DNA of 64,000 nt. It comes from Lysobacter sp. KIS68-7 (GTDB taxonomy: Bacteria; Pseudomonadota; Gammaproteobacteria; Xanthomonadales; Xanthomonadaceae). Both the position numbers and the translations under genes were made by a program. How positions within the stretch are numbered: the stretch's first letter is position 1; every line of letters begins with the position of its first letter. Shown in pieces: positions 35,215 to 46,662 of the stretch. The DNA is taken from contig NZ_CP089925.1 of assembly GCF_021284745.1 (NCBI RefSeq), forward strand, positions 2,665,001-2,729,000. Direction: 5' to 3'. The notes below the pieces were generated by a model. It made no database searches, was not told the DNA's origin, and worked only from the letters and a program-made list of their open reading frames with translations.

Positions 35215-36363
35215 TCAGCGAAGACCGGTTTCGTGGCGGGCGATCACGAGGCGTTGGATCTCGCTCGTGCCTTCGTAGATTTCGGTGATCTTCGCGTCGC
35301 GGAAGTAACGCTCGATCGGCATTTCCTTCGAATACCCCATGCCGGCGTGGATCTGCACGGCCTGGTGGGCGATCCACATCGCCGCTTCCGACGCGGTGAG
35401 CTTGGCGATCGCCGCTTCGTTGGTGAAACGCTCGCCCTGGCCCTTGAGCCAGGCCGCGCGCAGCGTGAGCAGCGTGGCGGCCTCGAGCTTGCATTTCATG
35501 TCGGCGATCTTGGCCTGCGTCATCTGGAACGTGCCGATCGGCTGGCCGAAGGCCTTGCGTTCGCGCACGTAGGCCAGCGTGGCTTCGTACGCGGCGCGGC
35601 CGATGCCGATGGCCTGCGAGGCAATGCCGATGCGGCCGGCGTCGAGCACGCCCATCGCGATCTTGAAACCGTGGCCTTCCTGGCCGAGCACTTCGTCGGC
35701 TTCGGCGACGTAGTCGGTGAATTCGATTTCGCACGTGGCAGAAGCGCGGATGCCGAGCTTGGGCTCGGTCTTGCCGCGGTGGAAGCCGGCCTTGTCGGTG
35801 TCGATCACGAAGGCGGTGATGCCGCGCGCGCCCTTGTCCGGTTCGCTCATGGCGAACAGCACGATGTACTTGGCGACCGGGCCGGAGGTGATCCAGCTCT
35901 TCTTGCCGTTGATGATGTAGCGGCCATCGGCCTGCTTCACCGCGCGGCAGCGCATGGCGGTGGCGTCGGAGCCGGACTGCGGTTCGGTCAGCGCGAAGGC
36001 GCCGATGGCCTTGCCCTCGGCGATCGCGCGCACGTACGTCTGCTTCTGCGCTTCGGTGCCGTGGGTGAGGATGCCGTTGCAGAACAGCGAATTGTTGACC
36101 GACATGATGGTGGAGTGCGCGGCGTCGGCTGCGGCGATCTCGACCATCGCCAGCACGTAGCTGACCGGGTCCATGCCCGCGCCGCCGTATTCGCCCGGCA
36201 CCTCGATGCCCATCAGGCCGTTTTCGCCCAGGGTGCGGATGTTCTCGAGGGGGAATTCGCCGCTGCGGTCGAAGTGCTCGGCGCTGGGGGCGATCTTTTC
36301 GCGCGCGATGCGTCGCGCGACGTCCTGGATCATCAACTGCTCTTCGGTGAAGCGGAAATCCAC
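35215..36363 (-). CDS. Acyl-CoA dehydrogenase (short-chain type)
   Basis: 382 residues from a GTG (VDFRFTEEQLMIQ), with GGAG nine bases upstream; the frame stays open further but the family starts here. A FAD enzyme of beta-oxidation or branched-chain amino acid breakdown. FALTEPQSGSDA and WITSGPVAKYIVLFA are the ACAD signature regions, and ITEIYEGTSEIQRLVIAR holds the catalytic Glu in the short-chain position. Substrate length cannot be fixed from sequence alone. It is the first gene of the long minus-strand run and faces the ArsR-methyltransferase gene across about 150 bases. Confidence 0.92.
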   Translation of the reverse strand: MDFRFTEEQLMIQDVARRIAREKIAPSAEHFDRSGEFPLENIRTLGENGLMGIEVPGEYGGAGMDPVSYVLAMVEIAAADAAHSTIMSVNNSLFCNGILTHGTEAQKQTYVRAIAEGKAIGAFALTEPQSGSDATAMRCRAVKQADGRYIINGKKSWITSGPVAKYIVLFAMSEPDKGARGITAFVIDTDKAGFHRGKTEPKLGIRASATCEIEFTDYVAEADEVLGQEGHGFKIAMGVLDAGRIGIASQAIGIGRAAYEATLAYVRERKAFGQPIGTFQMTQAKIADMKCKLEAATLLTLRAAWLKGQGERFTNEAAIAKLTASEAAMWIAHQAVQIHAGMGYSKEMPIERYFRDAKITEIYEGTSEIQRLVIARHETGLR

Positions 36364-36450
36364 GAGACGCACTCCGGGTACGGATGAAGAAGCGGAATTG
36401 TAGCCGCCACGACGCGCCGCTTGACCCCCGTGAGCGGCGGGAACAGACTT

Positions 36451-36474
36451 ATCTCTGTATCGCGATAGGCAGAT
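36451..36474. promoter_or_regulatory. Palindromic operator, ATCT-N3-TATCGCGATA-N3-AGAT
   Basis: A 24-bp palindrome: all 18 defined positions are symmetric, only the two N3 spacers are not. It lies 36 bases before the ArsR-methyltransferase ATG, in the divergent intergenic region, as expected for an autoregulating ArsR-family protein. A TTGACC at 36421 could be part of an overlapping promoter. Confidence 0.7.
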
Positions 36475-36509
36475 GAACGCATGTCGCCCCACCCGGAGCC
36501 CCGCACCCG

Positions 36510-37439
36510 ATGGACCTCGAAGGCTGGTCGACCCGCTTGAAGGTGTTCGCCGACGCCACGCGCGTGCGGCTGCTCGCCCTGCTGGAGCGTGAAGAGCTCA
36601 CCGTGGCCGAGCTCTCCTCCATCACGCGCCTGGCCCAGCCGCGCGTGTCCACGCACCTGGCCAAGCTCAAGGAAGCCGGGCTCGTCCGCGACCGCCGCGC
36701 CGGCGTGAGCGCCTATTACCGCTTCGACGAAGACACCCTGGACGCGGCGCAGCGCGCCCTGTGGCAGACCCTGCGCAGCGGCAGCGACGACGCCCTGCTC
36801 CGCCAGGACGCCGAACGCGTCCCCGGCGTGCTGGCCATGCGCGCGGCCGACCAGAACTGGGCCGACTCGGTGGCCGGCGACATGGAGCGCCATTACTCGC
36901 CGGGCCGCACCTGGGAAGCGCTGGCGCGCACGGCGCTGCCGCTGCTGAGTCCGGGCGACGTGCTGGACATCGCCTCGGGCGATGGCGTCCTCGCCGAACT
37001 GCTCGCGCCGCATGCCAACCGCTACATCTGCATCGACGCGAGCGCCCGCGTGGTCGCCGCGGCGAGCGAGCGCCTGAAACCCTTCCCGAACGTCGAAGTC
37101 CGCCAGGGCGACATGCATGCGCTGCCGTTTCCCAACGGCAGCTTCGACCTGGTTGTGCTGATGCACGCGCTGACCTACGCGACCAAGCCCGCGCAGGCCG
37201 TGGCCGAGGGCGCGCGCGTGCTCAAGCGCGGCGGTCGATTGTTGCTGTCGAGCCTGGCGCGCCACGAACACCGCGCCGTGGTCGAGGCCTATGGCCACGC
37301 CAACCTCGGCTTCAGCGAAAAGGACCTGCGCAAGTTCGCCGACAAGGCGGGCCTGCAGGTGGTCGGCTGCGGCACCGTCACGCGCGAGCGCCGCCCACCG
37401 CATTTCGAAGTGATTTCCCTGCTGGGAGTGAAACCGTGA
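36510..37439 (+). CDS. ArsR-family regulator fused to SAM-dependent methyltransferase (SahR-like)
   Basis: 309 residues. Residues 1-75 form a winged HTH of ArsR type ([43 protein letters not shown]) without the metal-binding Cys box. Residues 140-300 form a class I methyltransferase with motif [10 protein letters not shown] (151-159) and motif post-I YICIDASA. This architecture next to metH matches SahR-type regulators, which sense S-adenosylhomocysteine and control the SAM cycle; here the methyltransferase fold may serve as the sensor. Its stop overlaps the metH start (GTGA). GGAG lies about eleven bases before the ATG. A palindromic operator lies upstream. Confidence 0.88.
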   Translation: MDLEGWSTRLKVFADATRVRLLALLEREELTVAELSSITRLAQPRVSTHLAKLKEAGLVRDRRAGVSAYYRFDEDTLDAAQRALWQTLRSGSDDALLRQDAERVPGVLAMRAADQNWADSVAGDMERHYSPGRTWEALARTALPLLSPGDVLDIASGDGVLAELLAPHANRYICIDASARVVAAASERLKPFPNVEVRQGDMHALPFPNGSFDLVVLMHALTYATKPAQAVAEGARVLKRGGRLLLSSLARHEHRAVVEAYGHANLGFSEKDLRKFADKAGLQVVGCGTVTRERRPPHFEVISLLGVKP

Positions 37440-38577
37440 ACGACAACCGCAAGCTGCCCGAGAGCAGCGACGTCCTGCCCTGGCGCAACCCGGCGCGCGT
37501 GGCCGCGCTCGAGGCCGCGCTCGCCCGGCGCATCCTCATCATCGACGGCGCGATGGGCACGATGATCCAACGCCACGACCTGCAGGAAGCCGACTATCGC
37601 GGCGAACGCTTCGCCTTCGGCTACGACGCGCTGTTCACCCCCGACAACCACGCACACGGCCCCGGCTGCGGCTGCGAAGCGCACGACCAGAAAGGCAACA
37701 ACGACCTGTTGACGCTCACGCGCCCGGACATCATCCGCGCCATCCACGACGCCTACCTGGACGCCGGCGCGGACCTGATCGAAACCAACACCTTCAACTC
37801 GACGTCCGTTTCGCTCGCCGACTACCGCCTGCAGCACCTGGTGCGCGAGCTCAATTTCGAATCGGCCAAGTTGGCGCGCGCCGCCTGCGATGCCGCCGAA
37901 GCGAAGGACCCCACGCACCCGCGCTTCGTCATCGGCGTGCTCGGCCCGACCAGCCGCACGGCCTCGCTGAGCCCGGACGTGAATCGCCCCGGCTTCCGCG
38001 CGACCACCTTCGATGAGCTCGCGCAGGCTTATCGCGAATCCACCCTCGGCCTGATCGAAGGCGGCGCCGACGTGCTGATGGTCGAGACGATCTTCGACAC
38101 GCTCAACGCCAAGGCCGCGGTGTTCGCGATCGAAGATGTCTTCGAGCAGACCGGTGCGCGCCTGCCCGTGATGATCTCCGGCACGATCACCGATGCCTCG
38201 GGCCGCACGCTCTCCGGCCAGACCGCCGAGGCCTTCTGGTATTCGCTGCGCCACGCGCGCCCCATCGCGATCGGCCTGAACTGCGCGCTCGGCGCGAAGG
38301 ACCTGCGCGCGCACGTGGACGTGCTGGCGCAGGTCGCCGACACGTACGTGAGCACCCATCCGAACGCGGGCCTGCCCAATGCCTTCGGCGGCTACGACGA
38401 AACACCCGAGGACATGGCGGGCACGCTGCGCGAGTTCGCGCAGAGCGGGCTGCTCAACCTCGTGGGCGGGTGCTGCGGCACCACGCCCGAGCACATCCGC
38501 GCCATCGCCGAGGCCGTGCGCGACCTGCCGCCGCGCGAACGGCCCACGCTCCTCGACGCACAGGCGGAAGCCGCCTG

Positions 38578-38578
<1 letters not shown>
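37436..38578 (+). CDS. metH: Methionine synthase, homocysteine-binding module (split MetH, part 1)
   Basis: 380 residues corresponding to module 1 of cobalamin-dependent Met[16 protein letters not shown] opens the barrel, and the zinc ligands are seen in IGLNCALG and [16 protein letters not shown]. It should bind and activate homocysteine for methylation by the cobalamin module encoded by the next gene. The split is clean: the first protein ends after a DAQAEAA tail and the next begins with a TGATG overlap. The same two-gene arrangement is common in Xanthomonadaceae as far as I recall. A GTG start overlaps the regulator's stop. Confidence 0.93.
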
Positions 38579-41256
<2,678 letters not shown>

Positions 41257-41259
41257 CGC

Positions 41260-42936
41260 TCAGGGCCGCCCGTGTTCGATCGGGCGGTCCCGATGCATCA
41301 GCGCCCACTCGGCGTGCTCCGCGAGAGCCGCCTCGCCCAGCGCGCGCAGGATTTCCCGCTTCTCCTGCGTGCCCGGTGCGGCATCCAGCGCCATTCGCGC
41401 ATTGCGGTAGATGCGGTGCATGAAGCGGTACTGCTTCACCAACTCCTTGTCCGCCTTGCGATAGGCATACGCCTCGCGCACCGCCGCCACGAGCGACAAC
41501 GCGCCCATCAGCGTCACCAGCACGTTGCGCGTGGTGTCGCCCAAGCCTTTGTGGAACAGCGCGAGCAACACGCTGATCGCGATGCCCGCCCACAGGCAGG
41601 CCGCGCCCAGGCGTTGCGTGCGCACGTGGTGCCGCGCGCGCAACACCGATTTGCGTTCGTAGTACGCCAATTGCCCCGATTGCCCGGGGCGCCCCACCCA
41701 CGCGTCCACGACCTCGTCGACGATGTGCGCCGCTTCGTCCGAATCGCGCGGCGCGCTGGTCGGCGACAGGCCGACCTGCCGCATCACGTTGCGGATCCAG
41801 CCGAGCTCGACGTCCTGCTTCTGCATGAAGTTGTCGTGCGCGAATTCCGCATCGCCGGTGATCGTCAGGCCCGCGCGACGCCAGAACGTCTGCACGCGCA
41901 AGCCCTCGGCCAGGGCGCGATAGTCGATGTACTTGCGATGCCAGTCGTGGCGCGCCGCGGCCGCCGCGATCGCCAGGCCGATCGCGAACAAGGCGAGGAA
42001 CGCCCACAGCATCCAGTCGGGCGCGCCGAGGTCGGAATACAGCAGCAGCGCCAGGCCCATGGCGACCGCCAGGCCGTGAATTGCGCGCATGGCCCACTGC
42101 GTGCGGCGCTGGTAGCGCACGGCGAGCGCATCCGCCTCGCGCCACGTGCGCTCGGCGACATCGTCGCTGGCGGCGGGCAGCACATGGTCGTCCAGCGTGC
42201 GCCGATCGGTTTCGAAGGCCTGCATGCGCAGGAAGATGCGGTCGTAGTCCGGCGGCATGCCGGCCGCGAACGGACGCTGCGCACCACTCGTGCACCATTG
42301 CGGCGCGCCGTTTTCGTGCACGTGGTTGCGTTCGCCGTTCATGCGGTGCGCGGGCAGCAGGAGCACGAGGCTGTCGTCGTCGCCCGCGAGCATCTGCCGC
42401 AGGTTGTCGGTGGCGCGCCGCGCGCCGGGCACCGGACCGCCGAGGTAATAACGCACCACCTGCGCCGTGCCGCCCGTGCCGCTTTCGTTGCGCCCATCCC
42501 ACAGCGCGAACAGCACATGGCAATGGTTGGCGACGAACAGCCCCGCCTGCAGGTATTGGCGATCGCGCGCGGGACCGACCTGGCGCAGCGCGTCGAGTTC
42601 GCGTTCGTCGCAGGCGATGGACACCACTTCGGCGCCCGCCAGCAAGGTATCGAAGGCCACCTTGGAGGTTTGCGAGGCGAAGTCCTCGCGATACAGCGAG
42701 AGGGGCAGCGGCAAGGGCACGACGAGCCGCGCGCCAAAATCCAGCGCGACTTCCGCCACGAGCCGATCCCCGCCCTCGGCCAGCGCGGAGAGCAGGACGA
42801 GCGAGAGCTCGGGATAACGCTCGCGCAACTCGGCGAACGCGGCGCGCACCTGGTCGCGCAACACGGGCAGTTGTGTCGGGTCGAGATCGCGGTGGCTGGT
42901 GACCCCCACGATCAGTTCGGTGCGCAAGGGGCCCAT
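41260..42936 (-). CDS. SLOG-like nucleotide sensor fused to SLATT-like membrane module
   Basis: 558 residues from the ATG at 42936. Residues 1-200 look like a SLOG-type Rossmann domain: ELIVGVTSHRDL, ALAEGGDRLVAEVAL, VLFALWDGRNESGTGGTAQV. This fold binds nucleotides or NAD derivatives. The second half has four TM helices in two pairs (about 282-300, 309-328, 441-461, 471-487). The segments between and after them (RHDWHRKYIDYRALAEGLR, KQYRFMHRIYRNARM) resemble SLATT proteins, proposed pore formers in nucleotide-triggered defence. The role as a conflict effector is inferred from domain logic. Convergent with metH, divergent from the RHS-tip gene. Confidence 0.72.
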   Translation of the reverse strand: MGPLRTELIVGVTSHRDLDPTQLPVLRDQVRAAFAELRERYPELSLVLLSALAEGGDRLVAEVALDFGARLVVPLPLPLSLYREDFASQTSKVAFDTLLAGAEVVSIACDERELDALRQVGPARDRQYLQAGLFVANHCHVLFALWDGRNESGTGGTAQVVRYYLGGPVPGARRATDNLRQMLAGDDDSLVLLLPAHRMNGERNHVHENGAPQWCTSGAQRPFAAGMPPDYDRIFLRMQAFETDRRTLDDHVLPAASDDVAERTWREADALAVRYQRRTQWAMRAIHGLAVAMGLALLLYSDLGAPDWMLWAFLALFAIGLAIAAAAARHDWHRKYIDYRALAEGLRVQTFWRRAGLTITGDAEFAHDNFMQKQDVELGWIRNVMRQVGLSPTSAPRDSDEAAHIVDEVVDAWVGRPGQSGQLAYYERKSVLRARHHVRTQRLGAACLWAGIAISVLLALFHKGLGDTTRNVLVTLMGALSLVAAVREAYAYRKADKELVKQYRFMHRIYRNARMALDAAPGTQEKREILRALGEAALAEHAEWALMHRDRPIEHGRP

Positions 42937-43073
42937 ATCGCTTGGAGCTACGCCGAACGAGTGCGGGAGCGGACACTGATCGCGGGGTGAAACGTCTCGG
43001 AACGGGGGCCAGGACTTGCGGCACGGCGCGCGTCGCAATCCACTGGTCGATTCCACCGTCCTCGTGGAGATTC

Positions 43074-43724
43074 ATGAAGCGCATCGCATGCCTGGCCGCG
43101 GGCCTTTCCGTTTTCGGCGCGGACGCGCGCTTCCTGTCCGTCGACCCCGTCAAGGCGGATGCGAGCACCGGAGGCCACTTCAATCGATATGCCTACGCCA
43201 ACAACAACCCCTACAAGTACGTCGATCCCGACGGGCGCGTTGCGATCGTCACCCATCACCGGAACGGGGACGTCAGCGTCCACTTTCCAACGCGTTTCCA
43301 TGGTCCGGCGGCGACGCAGGAGCGCATCGACCGGATCCACGCGTTCGTCGAGGCCATGTCCGGAACCTATCGGGTCAATGGCACAGACACGCAGGTGAAC
43401 TTCGCGATCACCGAAATCGACGGCAGGACGCCGCGACGCGCTCGGAACGACGTCATGCTCGTCGAGGGCGCCGAGCGCAGCAACGCGGAAATTGGCGGAA
43501 GGCGCGCAGAAATCGACGTCCTGGACCGCTTCACGGCAAATGGCGTACCGGCGCATGAGTTCTCGCACCTCGGAGGCATCGACGATCTCTATGACCCCAT
43601 CACCGGCCTTCCGGATCCAGCGCACGGCGACAAGATCATGAACCAGGTCCCGGGACGGGTGGAATCGACGACGGTCGAGGGCATCATCAACGCGCGCACC
43701 AACATCCGAAGGAACGAACGGTGA
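43074..43724 (+). CDS. Orphan RHS tip with metzincin-type peptidase domain
   Basis: 216 residues. The ATG has GGAG five bases upstream. Residues 18-55 are the end of an RHS core (ARFLSVDPVKAD, FNRYAYANNNPYKYVDPDGR), which normally joins a 1000-residue shell to a variable toxin. Here the shell is absent and a short hydrophobic leader (MKRIACLAAGLSVFGADA) stands in its place. The C-terminal domain has HEFSHLGGIDD (161-171), fitting HExxHxxGxxD of metzincins, and IMN at 188-190 could be the Met-turn. It thus looks like a zinc peptidase toxin detached from its carrier. Stop overlaps the next start (GTGA). Confidence 0.7.
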   Translation: MKRIACLAAGLSVFGADARFLSVDPVKADASTGGHFNRYAYANNNPYKYVDPDGRVAIVTHHRNGDVSVHFPTRFHGPAATQERIDRIHAFVEAMSGTYRVNGTDTQVNFAITEIDGRTPRRARNDVMLVEGAERSNAEIGGRRAEIDVLDRFTANGVPAHEFSHLGGIDDLYDPITGLPDPAHGDKIMNQVPGRVESTTVEGIINARTNIRRNER

Positions 43725-44297
43725 TTCCCGCGACGTTCCTTGCACTGACGCTCGCATCGACAACCCCGTTTCCGCCGAAGACACCCGCACCATCCAGGTG
43801 GCTCCCACCTACGGTTGCGACGCGTGGTTCACGCTCGCATGCACGCATTTGCCGTGGGAAGCGAAACTGACACAGTCCTCGCCCGCCGACTTCAGCCTGT
43901 TCGAACTGACCGACAGGACGGGTGGCGAAATCCTGCGTGTCTATGTCGGTTCAGCGCCTTCGAAGGTCACGGGGAGGCCGGCATTCGAACGCAAGACCCG
44001 CAGGCACACACTGCGGGCATTCTCGAAGCCGGATGGCGACGCCATCCGCGTCGACATCGTCGTCTCGGAGACCAAGCCGTATCCGTTGACCGTGCACGTG
44101 CTGGGCAACATGATCGCGACAACGCGTTCGTGTTCGCCAGGTTCGTCAGCGGCTTGCGGCCCTGCAAGTACGGGCGCTCATTCCAGGACTGCAAGCGTTC
44201 GCCGGAATGGGAAGAAGGCCTGACGCGTTTCATGCTCGACGTCGCCGCAGGACTTACGGCGACGCACGATCACCAGACCAGATCGTCCGGCACCTGA
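43721..44297 (+). pseudogene. Frame-disrupted exported protein, putative partner of the RHS tip
   Basis: Three reading frames together give one sensible protein. A GTG overlapping the RHS-tip stop starts VIPATFLALTLAS. After a one-base slip near 43759, the frame NPVSAEDTRTIQVAPTYGCD completes a signal peptide with a VSA cleavage site and runs through TGGEILRVYVGSAPSK. After a second slip near 44115, NAFVFARFVSGLRPCKYG and SPEWEEGLTRFMLDVAAGL give a natural C-terminus. Each break equals one missing base before ACAAC. Either the gene is decayed or the assembly has two errors. By position it could be the immunity or inhibitor protein of the peptidase; that is inference. Confidence 0.6.
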
Positions 44298-44926
44298 TAC
44301 TGCGGATCGCTGTACGGATCGTCCCCCGCCGGCGCATTCGGATCGACCTTCAGCGCAACCGCGGGCGCGAAGATCGCTTCGGCCTTGGCCAGCGTGTCCG
44401 CATCCACCAGCAGGTAACGCCCGTCCATCTGCACCACGCCGAGTTCGCCGGCGTTGAGCGACTTCAATTGCGCATCGGTGACGTAGATGCGCTTGATCTT
44501 GCCGCCATACTCGAAATGGCGCGCGATCTCCGCGCCCGCATCGTTGCGCCCCTTGTCCTTCAGGAATTCGGCGAGCGCGGCCTTGGCCTCGCGACGCTTG
44601 CGCGCCTCTTCCTGCTTCAGGCGTTCGGCTTCGATGCGCTCGTCCTTCTCCTTCTGCGCACGGATCGCATAGGCCTTGGCGAGGTCGATTTCTTCGCGCG
44701 ACTTCGGCTTGCCCTGGGGCGGCCTGCCCTGCGGCGGCCTGCCCTGCGAAGGCTTGCCATGCGCGGGTTTCCCATGCGGCGGCTTGCCGTGCACGGGCTT
44801 TCCGTGCGCGGGCTTGCCATGCGCAGGCTTCGCGCCATGCGGCGTCTTGGGTTCGGGCTTGCGGGCGGGGGCCGGCGCCGGCTTGAAGCCGAGGCCGAGC
44901 AACTGGTCGCGCAGGGAATCGCTCAT
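44270..44926 (-). CDS. DUF2058 family protein with His/Lys/Pro pentapeptide repeats
   Basis: 218 residues. The start MSDSLRDQLLGLGF and the body (EEIDLAKAYAIRAQKEKDERI, KGRNDAGAEIARHFEYGGKIKRIYV, LGVVQMDGRYLLVDADTL) match DUF2058 (E. coli YaiL type). The usual linker is expanded to eight pentads of HGKPx/QGRPP type at residues 36-75, giving a flexible basic, His-rich arm that could bind nucleic acid or metal. Cytosolic, function unknown. An earlier in-frame ATG at 44986 adds unrelated sequence. Its 3' end overlaps that of the frame-disrupted gene by 28 bases. Confidence 0.85.
   Translation of the reverse strand: MSDSLRDQLLGLGFKPAPAPARKPEPKTPHGAKPAHGKPAHGKPVHGKPPHGKPAHGKPSQGRPPQGRPPQGKPKSREEIDLAKAYAIRAQKEKDERIEAERLKQEEARKRREAKAALAEFLKDKGRNDAGAEIARHFEYGGKIKRIYVTDAQLKSLNAGELGVVQMDGRYLLVDADTLAKAEAIFAPAVALKVDPNAPAGDDPYSDPQYQVPDDLVW
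44702..44821 (-). repeat. 15-bp tandem repeat, eight in-frame units
   Basis: Encodes five HGKP-x and three QGRPP/QGKPK pentads inside the DUF2058 gene. Unit length of 15 bp keeps the frame, so copy-number change would alter only arm length. Confidence 0.8.
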
Positions 44927-44997
44927 GGGGGACTGCGGTAGTGCGTGGGACGAAGGAAGGATGCCGCAACGCCATCCCCCTTGCACAGTCCCGGGGT

Positions 44998-45225
44998 TCA
45001 GTAATGCGGCGGCGGCGGTTCTTCGGCGGGATCGGCCAGGAAGCTGGCGCGCGAGGACTTGAGTTCCTCCATCACGCGGCGCACCAGTTCGGCATTGCGT
45101 TCGGCTTCGTGGCGCGCCTGCGCCAACGCGTCGCTCATTTCCGACAGCGCGTGTTCCTGGAAGGCCAGGCGCGTCTCGAGTTCTTCGAGGCGCGCTTCCA
45201 GCGAACTTGGATCGGGCGTCGCCAT
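44998..45225 (-). CDS. slyX: SlyX family protein
   Basis: 75 residues. A short coiled coil (LEARLEELETRLAFQEHALSEM) ending in EPPPPHY, the conserved tail of SlyX proteins. The biochemical role of SlyX is unknown; the name comes from its neighbour in E. coli. The start overlaps the ugd stop (TGATG), indicating coupled translation with the UDP-glucose dehydrogenase gene, an association that carries no obvious functional meaning. Confidence 0.88.
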   Translation of the reverse strand: MATPDPSSLEARLEELETRLAFQEHALSEMSDALAQARHEAERNAELVRRVMEELKSSRASFLADPAEEPPPPHY

Positions 45226-46565
45226 CAGTCGGGCTTGCGCACCGAGCGGCCGCGGCCGATGCCGTAGTACGCCAGGCCCGCGGCTTCGACTTCCGCCGGG
45301 TCGTACAGGTTGCGGCCGTCGAACACGACCTTGTCGGTCAGCGTGTTCGCGAGCCTGGCGAAATCCGGGCTACGGAACTGCTTCCACTCGGTGACCACGA
45401 CGAGCGCATCGGCACCCTTCAGCGCTTCACCCGCGGAGGCGCACAGGTGCAGGTCGGCGCGGTCGCCGAAGATGCGGCGCGCTTCCTGCGTGGCTTCCGG
45501 GTCGTAGGCCTGCACCTTGGCACCCGCATCCCACAGTTGCGCGAGCAGTTCGCGGCTGGAGGCGGCGCGCATGTCGTCGGTGTTCGGCTTGAACGCCAGG
45601 CCCCACACGGCAACGGTCTTGCCGCGCACGTCGCCGAAGTGGCGCGTCATCAGTTCGAACAAGTGCTGCTTCTGCGCTTCGTTCACCGCTTCCACGGCGT
45701 CCAGCAGGCGCGGATTGCAGCCGTACTGCTGCGCGGTCCAGGCCAGCGCCTGCACGTCCTTCGGGAAGCACGAGCCACCGTAACCGGCGCCCGGGTAGAT
45801 GAAGTGCCAGCCGATGCGCGGATCCGAGCCGATGCCCTGGCGCACCATTTCGATGTCGGCGCCCACCTGCTCTGCGATGTTCGCCATCTCGTTCATGAAG
45901 GAAATCTTCGTGGCGAGCATGGCGTTGGCGGCGTACTTGGTCAGCTCGGCCGAACGGACGTCCATCGCCACGATGCGCTCATGGTTGCGGTTGAACGGCG
46001 CGTACAGACGCTTGAGCTTTTCCAGCGCAGGCGCGCTGTCGGTGCCGACCACGATGCGATCGGGGCGCATGCAGTCGTTGACCGCATCGCCTTCCTTGAG
46101 GAATTCGGGATTGCTGACGACGTCGAACACGAGCGTCGTGCGGCGCTGCAGGAGTTCCTGCGAAATCGCCGTTCGCACCTTGTCGGCGGTGCCGACCGGC
46201 ACGGTCGACTTGTTCACCACCACCGCAGCGCGCTGCAGGTGCTGGCCAATCGTGCGCGCCACGGCGAGCACGTACTTGAGGTCGGCGCTGCCGTCCTCGT
46301 CGGGCGGCGTGCCGACGGCGATGAACAACACATCGCCGTGTTCGATCGCATGCGCGGCGTCGGTGGTGAAATTCAGGCGGCCGGCGGCGTGGTTCGCCTT
46401 GACCATCGGCTCCAGGCCCGGCTCGTAGATCGGGATCACGCCACGATTGAGGCCTTCGACCTTCGCTTCGTCGATGTCGACGCAGACGACGTCGTGGCCG
46501 ACCTCCGCCAGGCAGGTGCCGGTGACGAGCCCGACGTAACCGGTGCCGAAAATGGTGACGCGCAT
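45225..46565 (-). CDS. ugd: UDP-glucose 6-dehydrogenase
   Basis: 446 residues. Oxidises UDP-glucose to UDP-glucuronate with two NAD, for capsule or exopolysaccharide and lipid A-sugar synthesis. The N-terminal Rossmann motif [28 protein letters not shown] and the catalytic cysteine motif [14 protein letters not shown] are intact, with [15 protein letters not shown] in the C-terminal domain. No other polysaccharide gene is adjacent. Confidence 0.97.
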   Translation of the reverse strand: MRVTIFGTGYVGLVTGTCLAEVGHDVVCVDIDEAKVEGLNRGVIPIYEPGLEPMVKANHAAGRLNFTTDAAHAIEHGDVLFIAVGTPPDEDGSADLKYVLAVARTIGQHLQRAAVVVNKSTVPVGTADKVRTAISQELLQRRTTLVFDVVSNPEFLKEGDAVNDCMRPDRIVVGTDSAPALEKLKRLYAPFNRNHERIVAMDVRSAELTKYAANAMLATKISFMNEMANIAEQVGADIEMVRQGIGSDPRIGWHFIYPGAGYGGSCFPKDVQALAWTAQQYGCNPRLLDAVEAVNEAQKQHLFELMTRHFGDVRGKTVAVWGLAFKPNTDDMRAASSRELLAQLWDAGAKVQAYDPEATQEARRIFGDRADLHLCASAGEALKGADALVVVTEWKQFRSPDFARLANTLTDKVVFDGRNLYDPAEVEAAGLAYYGIGRGRSVRKPD

Positions 46566-46662
46566 GCAGTGTCCTGAAGAGCTTGGAAGGCCGCCATGGT
46601 CGCAGCCGAAAACGTCACGCCGCGGTGAAGCCGTCAGCGTGACGGGGGGACGCGGGGCCTGG

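Noticed and set aside
30029-35278. 1749-codon plus-strand open frame opposite the glutamate dehydrogenase gene
   Set aside because: A shadow of high-GC codon bias on the complementary strand; the minus-strand frame encodes a complete recognised enzyme.
42937-43073. Upstream remains of a full RHS gene before the orphan tip
   Set aside because: No YD-repeat or RHS core sequence can be read in any frame between the two divergent genes.
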